A DNA stretch of 43,000 bases, taken from positions 1 to 43,000 of the forward strand of contig DFXE01000015.1 of assembly GCA_002381645.1 (NCBI GenBank), written 5' to 3'. The notes under the pieces are model-generated. The model was not told the origin of the DNA. It saw nothing but the letters and a program-made list of their open reading frames with translations, and searched no databases. Below, in pieces: positions 8,613 through 17,900 of this stretch. Position 1 is the first letter of the stretch. The number at the start of each line of letters is the position of its first letter. The DNA is from Bacteroidales bacterium UBA4116. Its GTDB lineage: Bacteria; Bacteroidota; Bacteroidia; Bacteroidales; Tannerellaceae. Both the position numbers and the translations under genes were made by a program.

Positions 8613-9371
8613 TCATCCGAAAGTTCCTGTCAGATAATCTTCCGTACGCTTATGTTTTGGTTTTGTAAACATCTGTTTGGTTGTCCCGTATTCTATTAGT
8701 TCCCCTAAATACATAAACATGGAGTTATCCGAAATACGGGCTGCCTGTGACATATTATGTGTAACTATAATAATTGTATAATGCTCTTTAAGCTCCAGTA
8801 TCAGCTCTTCAATCCGGCTTGTCGAGATTGGATCAAGCGCCGAAGTAGGCTCATCCATAAGAAGTAGTTCCGGTTTTAATGCAAGCGTCCGTGCAATACA
8901 AAGCCGTTGTTGCTGACCTCCCGAGAGGAAAGTTCCCTTTTTATTTAATGAATCTTTTACCTCATCCCATAAATTTACACTTTTCAGGCTTTGCTCAACA
9001 ATCTCATCTTTCTCCGCTTTGCCCAAAGAGATATTATTCAATTTATAACCGGCCAGCACATTTTCATAAATACTCATGGTAGGAAAAGGATTGGGACGTT
9101 GAAAAACCATACCGGCTAACCTTCTCACTTTCATAGGATTCATCTTAAAAACATTATTTCCTTTTAATAATATTTCGCCGGTTGTAACGATAGCGGGATA
9201 CAGTTCGTGTAGTCTGTTAATGGCACGCAGCAATGTACTTTTACCACAACCCGAAGGCCCCATGATTGCCGTAACCGTATGAGCTTTGATAGCTGCATTT
9301 ACATTATCTACCGCATTTTTACCGGGAGTATATGATACAGATACATTTTTCAGTTCAAGAACGTAACTCAT
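8613..9371 (-). CDS. pstB: Phosphate ABC transporter ATP-binding protein PstB
   Basis: ATPase of the high-affinity phosphate importer (252 aa from MSYVLEL). Walker A is GPSGCGKST (about 38-46), the ABC signature is LSGGQQQR, Walker B is LLLMDEPTSALD and the switch histidine sits in VTHN. GMVFQRPNPFPTMSIYENV is the PstB-specific Q-loop region. An upstream ATG at 9389 would overlap pstA by 16 nt and add six residues; the ATG at 9371 lies just after the pstA stop and matches the usual PstB N-terminus, so I prefer it. It works as a dimer with PstC and PstA at the inner membrane. Confidence 0.96.
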   Translation of the reverse strand: MSYVLELKNVSVSYTPGKNAVDNVNAAIKAHTVTAIMGPSGCGKSTLLRAINRLHELYPAIVTTGEILLKGNNVFKMNPMKVRRLAGMVFQRPNPFPTMSIYENVLAGYKLNNISLGKAEKDEIVEQSLKSVNLWDEVKDSLNKKGTFLSGGQQQRLCIARTLALKPELLLMDEPTSALDPISTSRIEELILELKEHYTIIIVTHNMSQAARISDNSMFMYLGELIEYGTTKQMFTKPKHKRTEDYLTGTFG

Positions 9372-9373
9372 AT

Positions 9374-10252
9374 TTATTGAATTTTCCACTTTTTTGCTAT
9401 GCTTTTTGCTGATAAATTAATAGAAAGGATAATGAGCAGAAGTAAAAGGGATGACGACCAGACAAGACCGGCCAGATTAGGATCGTTATAAAATTCCCAT
9501 ATCAATAAAGATATAGCGCTTGTAGGTTTGGTAATATCCCAGTTAACAGTAGCCGCCCCCAATACAGTAACTAATAAAGGGGCCGTCTCTCCCATTACCC
9601 TTGAGACAGCAAGCAGAGATCCTGTAAACACTCCGCTAAATGCCGAGGGAAGCAAAATCCGAAGGATTACCGTGCTATATGAACCGCCTAATGCCAGTCC
9701 GGCCTCTTTTAATGATGCCGGCAACATTTTTAAACTCTCTTCTGTCGAACGGATAACCATTGGCAACATCATAATGGCTAAAGCCACACTACCCGCTAAC
9801 GCGGAGTAACTTGACATAGGCTTGACCACCCACACGTAAACGATAATACCAATAACAATAGACGGAATTCCCTGTAATAAATCGCTTAAGCTACGTACCA
9901 GCTGAGCCAACGGTTTCTCCCCTTTTTCAGCCAGATAAATACCTACTAATATACCAGTAGGAATAGCAATTATAATAGCCAGTGATAATATCAGTAATGT
10001 ACCTGTCAAGCCGTTCAATATTCCTCCGGGAATAGGATCACCACTTATTCGTGCAAGCATTGCCTCCATTGAGTTTGGAGCTATTTCCGTAAATAAACTG
10101 ATATTGAACTGCTTATATCCCTTTCTCAAAAGTTCCCATACAATAAGGAATAACGGCATCATGGTAACAAAAGAAAAAAAACATACCGAATAAAAGAATA
10201 AACGGCTTTTTATTAACCTGAATTTTGATCTTGAATAGAATGACTTTTTCAT
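9374..10252 (-). CDS. pstA: Phosphate ABC transporter permease PstA
   Basis: Inner-membrane permease subunit of 292 aa with about six helices. The conserved cytoplasmic EAA-like loop reads SLKEAGLALGGSYSTVILRILLPSA, in two parts around residues 175-200, and it is preceded by the typical IPTGILVGIYLAEKG helix. The start overlaps the pstC stop by 4 nt, so the two permeases are translationally coupled. It forms the transmembrane pathway with PstC and is energised by PstB. Confidence 0.95.
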   Translation of the reverse strand: MKKSFYSRSKFRLIKSRLFFYSVCFFSFVTMMPLFLIVWELLRKGYKQFNISLFTEIAPNSMEAMLARISGDPIPGGILNGLTGTLLILSLAIIIAIPTGILVGIYLAEKGEKPLAQLVRSLSDLLQGIPSIVIGIIVYVWVVKPMSSYSALAGSVALAIMMLPMVIRSTEESLKMLPASLKEAGLALGGSYSTVILRILLPSAFSGVFTGSLLAVSRVMGETAPLLVTVLGAATVNWDITKPTSAISLLIWEFYNDPNLAGLVWSSSLLLLLIILSINLSAKSIAKKWKIQ

Positions 10253-11097
10253 TTATTTACCAGCTTCATAATATATTTTGCTATAAAATTGATGGAGGCA
10301 GTAATAAGGAATAGTAATAACCCTATGGCCATTAACGAACTCAGTTTTAATCCACTCGCTTCCCCGAACTGGTTAGCGATTATACTTGCCATTGTATTGC
10401 CTGTATCCGCCAGGTTTTGCGGTATATTATTTGTATTTCCTATCAGCATGGTTACAGCCATAGTCTCTCCTAATGCCCTACCGAATGCCAGTACATACGA
10501 GACAAATATACCCGACCGGGCAACCGGAAGACTTACCTGATGGATCACTTCAAAATGCGTACAGCCAAGACTATAAGCCGCTTCTTTCAAATCATTCGGA
10601 ACCATGGCTATAAATTCCGCGCTTAGGGAAGAAGCATACGGGATGATCATAATGGCCAAAACCACCGAAGCAAGCAGTACCCCAAACCCTTGCGCATTTA
10701 TTCCCATATCTACCAGAAGCGGTCGTAAAGAATAAAACCCCCATAATCCGAACACAATGGACGGAATGCCCGCTAGCAAGTCTACAACCGACGTTACAAT
10801 TGTAGAAACTTTCTTATTCCTGAAATATTCTCCGTTAAACAAAGAGACCGACAAAGAAAAAGGAATACAAAAAAGGAGTGCCAACACAGCAGTAAGCATT
10901 GTTCCGGTAATAAATGGTAAAGCGCCGTAGATATCATTTCGCGAGTCCCATTCCGTAGAAGTAATAAACCGGATAAATCCGAAATTGGTAAAGGTATCTA
11001 AACTTTGATTTACTAATCCGAAGACTATCCCGGCTGTCAATAAAATAATCAGGCAGGCAGCAACAAGCAAAAGTATTTTAAATAGCTTATCTTTCAT
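10249..11097 (-). CDS. pstC: Phosphate ABC transporter permease PstC
   Basis: Inner-membrane permease subunit of 282 aa. An N-terminal helix (about 8-30) is followed by a periplasmic segment and five further helices. The motifs LLAGIPSIVFGLWG and the EAA-like loop DLKEAAYSLGCTHFEVIHQV are characteristic of PstC. It lies 27 nt after pstS and overlaps pstA by 4 nt. It is slightly shorter than the E. coli homologue but all core helices are present. Confidence 0.95.
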   Translation of the reverse strand: MKDKLFKILLLVAACLIILLTAGIVFGLVNQSLDTFTNFGFIRFITSTEWDSRNDIYGALPFITGTMLTAVLALLFCIPFSLSVSLFNGEYFRNKKVSTIVTSVVDLLAGIPSIVFGLWGFYSLRPLLVDMGINAQGFGVLLASVVLAIMIIPYASSLSAEFIAMVPNDLKEAAYSLGCTHFEVIHQVSLPVARSGIFVSYVLAFGRALGETMAVTMLIGNTNNIPQNLADTGNTMASIIANQFGEASGLKLSSLMAIGLLLFLITASINFIAKYIMKLVNK

Positions 11098-11124
11098 TTG
11101 CAGAGACGTCTTTGCTCAACACTT

Positions 11125-12174
11125 TTATTTTACACTGTTTTTTCCCTCGAAAGTAACAGAACCAATAATAGCTTTTGCCCTATCTTTGGCAGCAGAAGAT
11201 AAAGGCGCGTAGTAAGTTTTTGCCGCTATATTCTGCCCTTGGTCGCTAATTATATAATCAAACAATTTGATGAGTGCATTAGCGTTTGCTTCGGTTCGAT
11301 TATTGTAATTCTGTTCCCGATAAGCTATTATCCATGTAAAGGTACTTATGGGATAAGCTTCAGGATTGGTCGAATTTGTAATGATCACGCGAGTATCTGC
11401 CGGAATATCCACATTAGCCGAAGCAGACACGTTCTTGCTATCCGCTTTTACGAAATTACCAGAACTATTCTGAATCAACGCAGAAGGAATATTCAAAGCC
11501 AACGCATATTCGGAACCAATGTAACCAATAGCCCCATCCGTTTCAGCTATTATACCCGCTACACCCGGATTACCTTTAGCGGCTATACCTGTGGGAAATT
11601 TAAGCGACTTGCCTTCTCCTATTTCTTTATTCCAGGCATTATCCACCTTCGACATGTATTCAGAAAAAACAGCTGTTGTGCCGCTTCCGTCCGAACGGTA
11701 AACAGGAGTTATCAACTGTTCGGGAAGCTTGGACTCAGGATTCAATGTCTTAATACGCGGATCATTCCAGTATTTAATATCTCCCCGGTATATAGCAGAT
11801 ATAACTTCGGCTGTAAGTTTTAGATCTTTTATATTTTTCAGATTATATGATAAAACCACAGCCCCCATTGCGGTAGGAATATGTATGACATCGCTACCCA
11901 TTTCCTGTAACTCCTGATCGGATAGAAAGACATCGGTTGCACCGAAGTCTACCGTTTTATCCTTCAGGCTGCGGATACCTCCACCACTGCCGATACCACC
12001 ATAAGTTACTTCATTTCCACTTGCTTTTGCATATTCTTTGAAAACGATATTATAGAAAGGAGCAGGAAAAGTGGCGCCCGCACCTGATAATTTTACCGAA
12101 CCTTCCTTTCGGGAAGAATTTCCACAAGAAACAAGAACTAAAATAGTGCATGTAAACAACAAAAATTTATTCAT
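11125..12174 (-). CDS. pstS: Phosphate-binding lipoprotein PstS
   Basis: Phosphate-binding component of the Pst importer (349 aa, near the E. coli length). Unlike the soluble E. coli protein it has a lipoprotein signal, LVLVSC with C17, so it is membrane-anchored in the periplasm. Ligand-contact segments typical of the family are visible: GAGATFPAPFYN, YGGIGSGGGIR, DFGATDVFLS and RSDGSGTTAVFSEY. It is the first gene of the seven-gene phosphate operon. The upstream region carries an 11-bp direct repeat that may be a Pho box. Confidence 0.96.
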   Translation of the reverse strand: MNKFLLFTCTILVLVSCGNSSRKEGSVKLSGAGATFPAPFYNIVFKEYAKASGNEVTYGGIGSGGGIRSLKDKTVDFGATDVFLSDQELQEMGSDVIHIPTAMGAVVLSYNLKNIKDLKLTAEVISAIYRGDIKYWNDPRIKTLNPESKLPEQLITPVYRSDGSGTTAVFSEYMSKVDNAWNKEIGEGKSLKFPTGIAAKGNPGVAGIIAETDGAIGYIGSEYALALNIPSALIQNSSGNFVKADSKNVSASANVDIPADTRVIITNSTNPEAYPISTFTWIIAYREQNYNNRTEANANALIKLFDYIISDQGQNIAAKTYYAPLSSAAKDRAKAIIGSVTFEGKNSVK

Positions 12175-12231
12175 AAAATGATAGTTTAATATGACTACAA
12201 GATTATGACATTTCTGTAACGAAGTTGCGAC

Positions 12232-12253
12232 ATAATTGTTACGTTATTGTTAA
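12232..12253 (-). promoter_or_regulatory. Candidate Pho box upstream of pstS
   Basis: On the minus strand two adjacent 11-nt units read TTAACAATAAC and GTAACAATTAT (8 of 11 identical). Direct repeats with 11-nt spacing are the layout bound by PhoB-type winged-helix regulators, and the site lies 57-79 nt upstream of the pstS start. The sequence is not the E. coli CTGTCAT repeat, so the assignment rests on spacing and context. Confidence 0.45.
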
Positions 12254-12297
12254 GGTTTAAAAAGAAACAATTTTCCATTTTAATTATTTATCGCTTT

Positions 12298-12311
12298 TGC
12301 AAACGATTGCA
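12298..12311. promoter_or_regulatory. LacI-family-type operator upstream of the GH13 gene
   Basis: TGCAAACGATTGCA is a 14-bp palindrome with a central CG and only one mismatched pair, the form of LacI/GalR-family operators. It lies 34 nt upstream of the -33-like TTTG of the amylase promoter and 102 nt before its start codon. No LacI-family gene is in the window, so the regulator would be encoded elsewhere. Confidence 0.6.
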
Positions 12312-12345
12312 TGAGAAGAATGATATTAAAAAAAATGTACATCTT

Positions 12346-12373
12346 TTTGAATCGTAATTATGTTATATATTTG
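12346..12373 (+). promoter_or_regulatory. Promoter of the GH13 gene
   Basis: TATATTTG (12366-12373) is an exact match to the Bacteroidetes -7 element TAnnTTTG. TTTG at 12346-12349 could be the -33 element, although the 16-nt gap is a few bases shorter than usual. It ends 40 nt before the start codon. Confidence 0.6.
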
Positions 12374-12413
12374 TGTTGCTATCCTTGAATAATATATTAA
12401 TATAACATATATC

Positions 12414-14252
12414 ATGTACAGACAACTTATTCTCAGCCTTTTTGTGGCACTATTCCTGCCCGTTGCCCTTTGGGCAAACAACGTCAAAATTGAACCGGCA
12501 TTCTGGTGGAGCGGAATGAAAAATCCGGAATTACAATTAATGGTATACAGCGATAATATCTCCTCTTATCGCCCTACGATAAATTATCCGGGCATTCATA
12601 TGAAAAGCTCCGTCAGCCTGGAAAGTCCGAATTACCTGCTGGTATATTTGGATGTTGAAAATGCCCAACCGGGTAAATTCGATATTACATTTACGAAGGA
12701 TAAAAAGAAACTTACGTATACTTATGAACTAAAGCGCCGTAAACCCGGGGCTTCCCGCATACAGGGTTTTAATTCTTCGGATGTGCTTTACCTTATTATG
12801 CCCGACCGTTTTGCCAATGGCGATCCCTCTAATGACAACATCCCTCTAAAAATGCCTTATACAGTTGACAGGAACAATCCGAATGCACGGCATGGTGGTG
12901 ACCTGGCCGGCATCGAAAAGCATTTGGATTATATTGAAAATTTAGGAGTTACGGCCATCTGGCTAAACCCTGTTCTGGAAAACGATATGGAAGGCGGTTC
13001 CTACCATGGATATGCCACTACTGATTATTATAAGGTAGATCCGCGCTTCGGGAGTAATGAAGATTATGTGCGCCTGATCGATAAAGCGCATCAGAAAGGA
13101 ATGAAAGTAGTAATGGATATGATCTTTAACCATTGCGGAAGCGATCATCCCTGGATGAAAGACATTCCAAGCCGTGACTGGTTCAATAACCTTGAAAATT
13201 ATGTACAGACAAATCATGCTAAAGAAGCTTATTTTGACCCGTACGTGTCCGAATATGATTTCAACACATTGGTCGACGGTTGGTTTGTACCCACAATGCC
13301 CGATCTAAATCAGAGGAATCCGCATGTGGCAAAATACCTTATCCAGAATTCTATCTGGTGGATTGAATATTCAGGTGTAGACGGTATCCGCCAGGATACA
13401 TATCCGTATGCTGATTATGATATGATGATCGACTGGTGTAAAGAAGTACAACTTGAATATCCCGACTATAATATCGTTGGAGAATCGTGGATGAATTATA
13501 CGATCGGTTCAGCTTACTGGCAAAAGGGAAGTAAAGTAAATCCGGGAAAAGATACCCAACTTAAATCGGTTATGGACTTCCGGCTGATGACCCTTGCGCA
13601 TTCTGTTTTTGAAGAAGAGACCGGATGGAGTGGCGGCCTGTATAATATATACGAACATCTATGTTATGATTACGTCTACCCGGATATATCCAATGTATTA
13701 CGTTTCCTTGACAATCACGATACGGATCGTTTTCTTTCTGAAATGCCGGCTAACCTGAATGCATTTAAACAAGGTATTGCTTTGTTACTGACTATACCCG
13801 GAACGCCCCAGATTTATTATGGAACCGAACTTCTGATGAATGGCTCTAAAGAGAGAGGTGACGGTTATATCCGCCTGGATGTTCCCGGAGGATGGCCAGG
13901 CGACCCGGTCAATCAGTTTGATCCCTCAGGAAGGAGCGCACTCCAGAATGAGGCATGGAATTACATGCAGACCCTGTTAATATGGAGACGTGGCAACGAG
14001 GTTATTTCAAAAGGGAAAATGAAACATTTTGCTATCAACCAGGGTGTGTATGTTTACGAGCGGAGATTAAACGACAAAAGTATTGTCGTTATCATGAACG
14101 GCAGGAACAGTGAAAATGCCATTACACTCGACAGATACTCCGAAATCCTCAATGGTAAAACAACTGGTATTGATGTGATCACTAAAAGAAATATCACACT
14201 TGGGAATGAATTAAAATTATCTCCTAAAGAAGTGCTCATATTAGAAATGTAA
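12414..14252 (+). CDS. Secreted GH13 alpha-amylase (neopullulanase/SusA-like)
   Basis: Glycoside hydrolase family 13 enzyme of 612 aa, close to the length of SusA-type neopullulanases. A signal peptide (1-21, ending ALWA) is followed by an N-terminal beta-sandwich (about 22-110) of the cyclomaltodextrinase type. The catalytic barrel shows FNHCGSDHPW, the nucleophile D328 in DGIRQD, acid/base E357 in VGESW and D436 in LDNHDTDR. A C-terminal beta domain follows (about 530-612). It likely acts on starch, pullulan or maltodextrins in the periplasm. It stands alone, without susC/susD neighbours, between the divergent phosphate operon and yjbQ, with an own operator, promoter and terminator. Confidence 0.94.
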   Translation: MYRQLILSLFVALFLPVALWANNVKIEPAFWWSGMKNPELQLMVYSDNISSYRPTINYPGIHMKSSVSLESPNYLLVYLDVENAQPGKFDITFTKDKKKLTYTYELKRRKPGASRIQGFNSSDVLYLIMPDRFANGDPSNDNIPLKMPYTVDRNNPNARHGGDLAGIEKHLDYIENLGVTAIWLNPVLENDMEGGSYHGYATTDYYKVDPRFGSNEDYVRLIDKAHQKGMKVVMDMIFNHCGSDHPWMKDIPSRDWFNNLENYVQTNHAKEAYFDPYVSEYDFNTLVDGWFVPTMPDLNQRNPHVAKYLIQNSIWWIEYSGVDGIRQDTYPYADYDMMIDWCKEVQLEYPDYNIVGESWMNYTIGSAYWQKGSKVNPGKDTQLKSVMDFRLMTLAHSVFEEETGWSGGLYNIYEHLCYDYVYPDISNVLRFLDNHDTDRFLSEMPANLNAFKQGIALLLTIPGTPQIYYGTELLMNGSKERGDGYIRLDVPGGWPGDPVNQFDPSGRSALQNEAWNYMQTLLIWRRGNEVISKGKMKHFAINQGVYVYERRLNDKSIVVIMNGRNSENAITLDRYSEILNGKTTGIDVITKRNITLGNELKLSPKEVLILEM

Positions 14253-14259
14253 TAAATGG

Positions 14260-14293
14260 AAAGTTGGCAGGGGTGTATTATCTGCCAACTTTT
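14260..14293 (+). terminator. Intrinsic terminator of the GH13 gene
   Basis: AAAGTTGGCAG (14260-14270) pairs perfectly with CTGCCAACTTT (14282-14292) around an 11-nt loop, with a short T run at the end. It starts 7 nt after the amylase stop and lies before the yjbQ start, which excludes any longer N-terminus for yjbQ. Confidence 0.85.
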
Positions 14294-14327
14294 CTATGTA
14301 TGTAAGTACAATAAAAATCCTTTTATT

Positions 14328-14738
14328 ATGATCAGACAAATCGAATTTTCTCTTCCCTCCTATCCTTACGGATTTCATCTGATTACATCCCAGGTGATAG
14401 CACAAATAGGCCAGCTTCCCGAAACAGGTATAATACACCTCTTTATAAAACATACATCAGCCGGCATTACGATCAACGAAAATGCCGACTCAACAGTATT
14501 AGAAGATTTCCAGACCTTTTTTGCGGACTGGATACCTGAAAACTATTCCAAATTCGAACATATCTATGAAGGTAAAGACGACATGCCGGCACATATCAAA
14601 TCGTCGGTTGTTGGGCAATCGGTAACTCTTCCTGTCAGCGACGGAAAATTGAACCTCGGAACCTGGCAGGGTATTTATTTATGTGAATTCCGGTATACGG
14701 GAGGAAGAAGAAAGATTGTAGCAACAATATTATCCTGA
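14328..14738 (+). CDS. YjbQ family protein (UPF0047)
   Basis: Small cytoplasmic protein of 136 aa belonging to the YjbQ/UPF0047 family. Conserved segments include LFIKHTSAGITINENAD (about 33-49), DDMPAHIKSS and LPVSDGKLNLGTWQGIYLCEF near the C-terminus, with histidines in the positions that form the family's putative active site. Some members show weak thiamine-phosphate synthase activity, hence a common database name, but the physiological role is unsettled. I start at the ATG at 14328 because the frame further upstream runs through the amylase terminator hairpin. Confidence 0.9.
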   Translation: MIRQIEFSLPSYPYGFHLITSQVIAQIGQLPETGIIHLFIKHTSAGITINENADSTVLEDFQTFFADWIPENYSKFEHIYEGKDDMPAHIKSSVVGQSVTLPVSDGKLNLGTWQGIYLCEFRYTGGRRKIVATILS

Positions 14739-14926
14739 ATAATTTAATGCATACTGTCCATCCGTTATAATCCGATCCGATCCTTTTAACCAAACCTTAC
14801 TTTATCAGGTTGATTTGTTATTATTCAATAAAAAGAACGCTATTCCCTTGTTAAGTATTATCTTTGTATCATAAATAAAAAGATTAACTGATTACTGCTT
14901 ATTTGATCTATCAATTTATCGATAAT
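14739..14926. other. Intergenic region upstream of purL
   Basis: No gene is visible. The stretch holds the purL -7 element and a short direct repeat of ATCCG near 14770-14780. I see no PurR-type palindrome and no purine riboswitch core. Confidence 0.5.
14860..14867 (+). promoter_or_regulatory. -7 promoter element of purL
   Basis: TATCTTTG matches TAnnTTTG exactly and ends 59 nt before the purL ATG at 14927. No TTTG at the usual -33 distance. Confidence 0.5.
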
Positions 14927-17900
14927 ATGATTCTATTTTTCAAGTCTTTCAACAAGACAGTGCTGGCCGTAGAGACAGCAACAAAACTCTCACAAGAAGA
15001 TATTCGGAAACTGGTTTGGTTATTTAATGAAGCTACTATTGCGGAAAGTGATACACTGGAAGGATGGTATGTGGGACCGCGTCGCGAAATGATCACACCA
15101 TGGAGTACCAATGCTGTAGAGATTACCCAGAATATGGGGATCACCGGAATCACACGTATTGAAGAATATTATCCGGTATCATCGGGAGAAGCTGAATACG
15201 ATCCTATGCTTCAACGTATTTACAAGGGCTTGGATCAAAATCTTTTCAATATTGATAAAAATCCCGATCCGATCATATATATAGATGATATCGGGGCATA
15301 CAATCAAAAAGAAGGTCTTGCATTAAGTCAGGATGAAATTACTTATTTAAATGATATTAGCCGGAAGCTCGATAGAAAACTGACGGATAGCGAAGTTTAC
15401 GGATTTGCACAGGTTAACTCGGAACATTGCCGGCATAAAATATTTAACGGTCTCTTTGTAATTGATGGAGAAGAAAAAGAAAGTTCGCTTTTCCAGCTCA
15501 TTAAAAAGACATCTAAAGTAAACCCTAATAAACTCGTTTCTGCATATAAAGATAATGTGGCATTTAATGAAGGCCCTACAATAGAACAGTTTGCCCCGCT
15601 CAGGGGAGATGAACCCGATTTTTTTACAGTTAAAGATATCAAAACTGTCATATCATTGAAAGCAGAAACGCATAACTTCCCGACAACTGTTGAGCCGTTC
15701 AATGGAGCAGCAACCGGGACAGGTGGTGAAATACGTGACAGGCTCGGCGGTGGGAAAGCATCCCTTCCGATTGCGGGAACTGCGGTTTACATGACTTCAT
15801 ACCCACGGACAGAAGGTGCGCGGGAATGGGAAAACATACTCGATCCCCGGAAATGGTTGTATCAAACACCGGAACAGATACTTATAAAAGCATCCAACGG
15901 GGCATCCGACTTTGGAAATAAATTCGGCCAACCCCTTATCTGTGGATCTGTACTTACGTTCGAGCATGAAGAGAATAATAAAAAGTACGGATACGACAAA
16001 GTTATAATGCTTGCAGGCGGAGTGGGTTACGCCAATATGCGGGATGCATTAAAAGGTGATCCTAAACCCGGGGAAAAAGTGATTGTTATGGGTGGCGACA
16101 ATTACCGCATAGGTATGGGTGGCGGAGCCGTTTCATCGGTAAACACCGGACAATATACGAGCGGTATCGAATTGAATGCGGTACAACGTGCCAACCCTGA
16201 AATGCAGAAGCGTGTAGCTAATGTAATCCGGACGATTTCCGAATCCGAACAAAACCCTATTGTTTCTATCCACGATCATGGCGCGGGCGGTCATCTTAAC
16301 TCCCTTTCCGAACTGGTTGAGGCAACCGGTGGCCGTATTGAGATGAGTAAGCTGCCGGTCGGAGACCCTACCCTATCGGCAAAAGAGATCATCGGCAACG
16401 AAAGCCAGGAACGAATGGGCCTTCTGATGGAGGAAAAAGATGTGGAACTCATACAACATATTGCCGAAAGAGAAAGAGCGCCGATGTATGTAGTAGGTCA
16501 AACCACCAATGATATGAAGCTTGTATTCGAACAGGCAGATGGTGTTAAACCGATCGATCTGAAACTGGAATACATGTTTGGTAAACCACCTAAAACAGTG
16601 ATGAGAGATTCTACGTTAAAAGAAACATACGAATCCGTTATTTATAATAATGCAGAACTGCACCATTACCTTGAAAATGTTTTACAACTGGAAGCTGTGG
16701 CCTGTAAAGATTGGTTGACAAATAAAGTAGACCGTTCGGTCACAGGAAAAGTCGCCCGCCAGCAATGCCAGGGTGAACTGCAGTTACCATTAAGTGATCT
16801 TGGTGCTGTAGCGCTCGACTACCGCGGTAAAGCAGGTATTGCTACATCAATAGGACATGCCCCTCAAGCCTCTATAATCGATCCTGCCGCAGGTTCGGTA
16901 TTAGCAATTGCTGAAGCGTTAACGAACATCATTTTTGCCCCTTTAACAGATAAACTGGAAGGTGTTTCATTAAGCGCTAACTGGATGTGGCCTTGTCGTA
17001 ACGAAGGAGAAGATGCCCGTTTATATACAGCCGTACAGGCTGCTTCCGAGTTTGCCTGTGATCTCGGCATTAATATACCTACAGGTAAGGATTCCTTATC
17101 CATGACCCAAAAATACGGCGATGAGAAAGTTTTATCACCAGGTACGGTAATAATATCTGCAGGTGCAGAAGTACAGGATATCCGGAAGATCGTTTCGCCG
17201 GTTATCCGTAACGACAAAAACACAACTATCTATTATATAGACTTTTCTTTTGACCAGTTAAAACTGGGAGGCTCTGCTTTGGCACAGGTGCTTAATAAAT
17301 TAGGAAACGATGTACCAACTGTAAAAAACACGGAATATTTTGCGGATGCTTTCAATGCCATTCAGGAAGCTGTTGATAGAGAGTTAATACTGGCCGGACA
17401 CGATATTTCCGCAGGTGGTATGATCACGGCATTACTCGAAATGTGTTTTGCGAATGTGGAAGGCGGATTGGAAGTAATGCTCGATAAAATAGCAGAACCG
17501 GATATCATCAAGATATTGTTTGCCGAAAATCCGGGTATTTTGGTTCAGGTGAAAGATAAAAAAGCCTTTGAACAGTTGATGAAGGATAATGGTGTGGCCT
17601 TTGCCGCCATTGCCAAACCCACAGATGAGCGCCATATACTGGTAACTAAAGAAGGAGTTCAATACCACTTCGGCATCGACTATATGCGTGATGTATGGTA
17701 TTCTTCTTCTTATAAGCTGGATATTAAGCAAAGTGGGAACGTATGTGCAGGAAATCGTTTTGAAAATTACAAATTGCAACCCGTTCAATACAAATTTCCA
17801 AAAAATTTTACCGGTAAACTGTCTTCTTACGGATTATCAGCCGACCGTAGAACATCCACCGGAATAAAAGCCGCTATTCTTCGTGATAAAGGAACCAATG

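Noticed and set aside
11239..11823. 194-codon frame antisense to pstS
   Set aside because: Lies wholly inside pstS on the other strand; Cys/Arg/Ile-rich translation without family features.
14256..14327. N-terminal extension of the YjbQ-family gene
   Set aside because: These codons cover the amylase terminator hairpin; family proteins start at the ATG at 14328.
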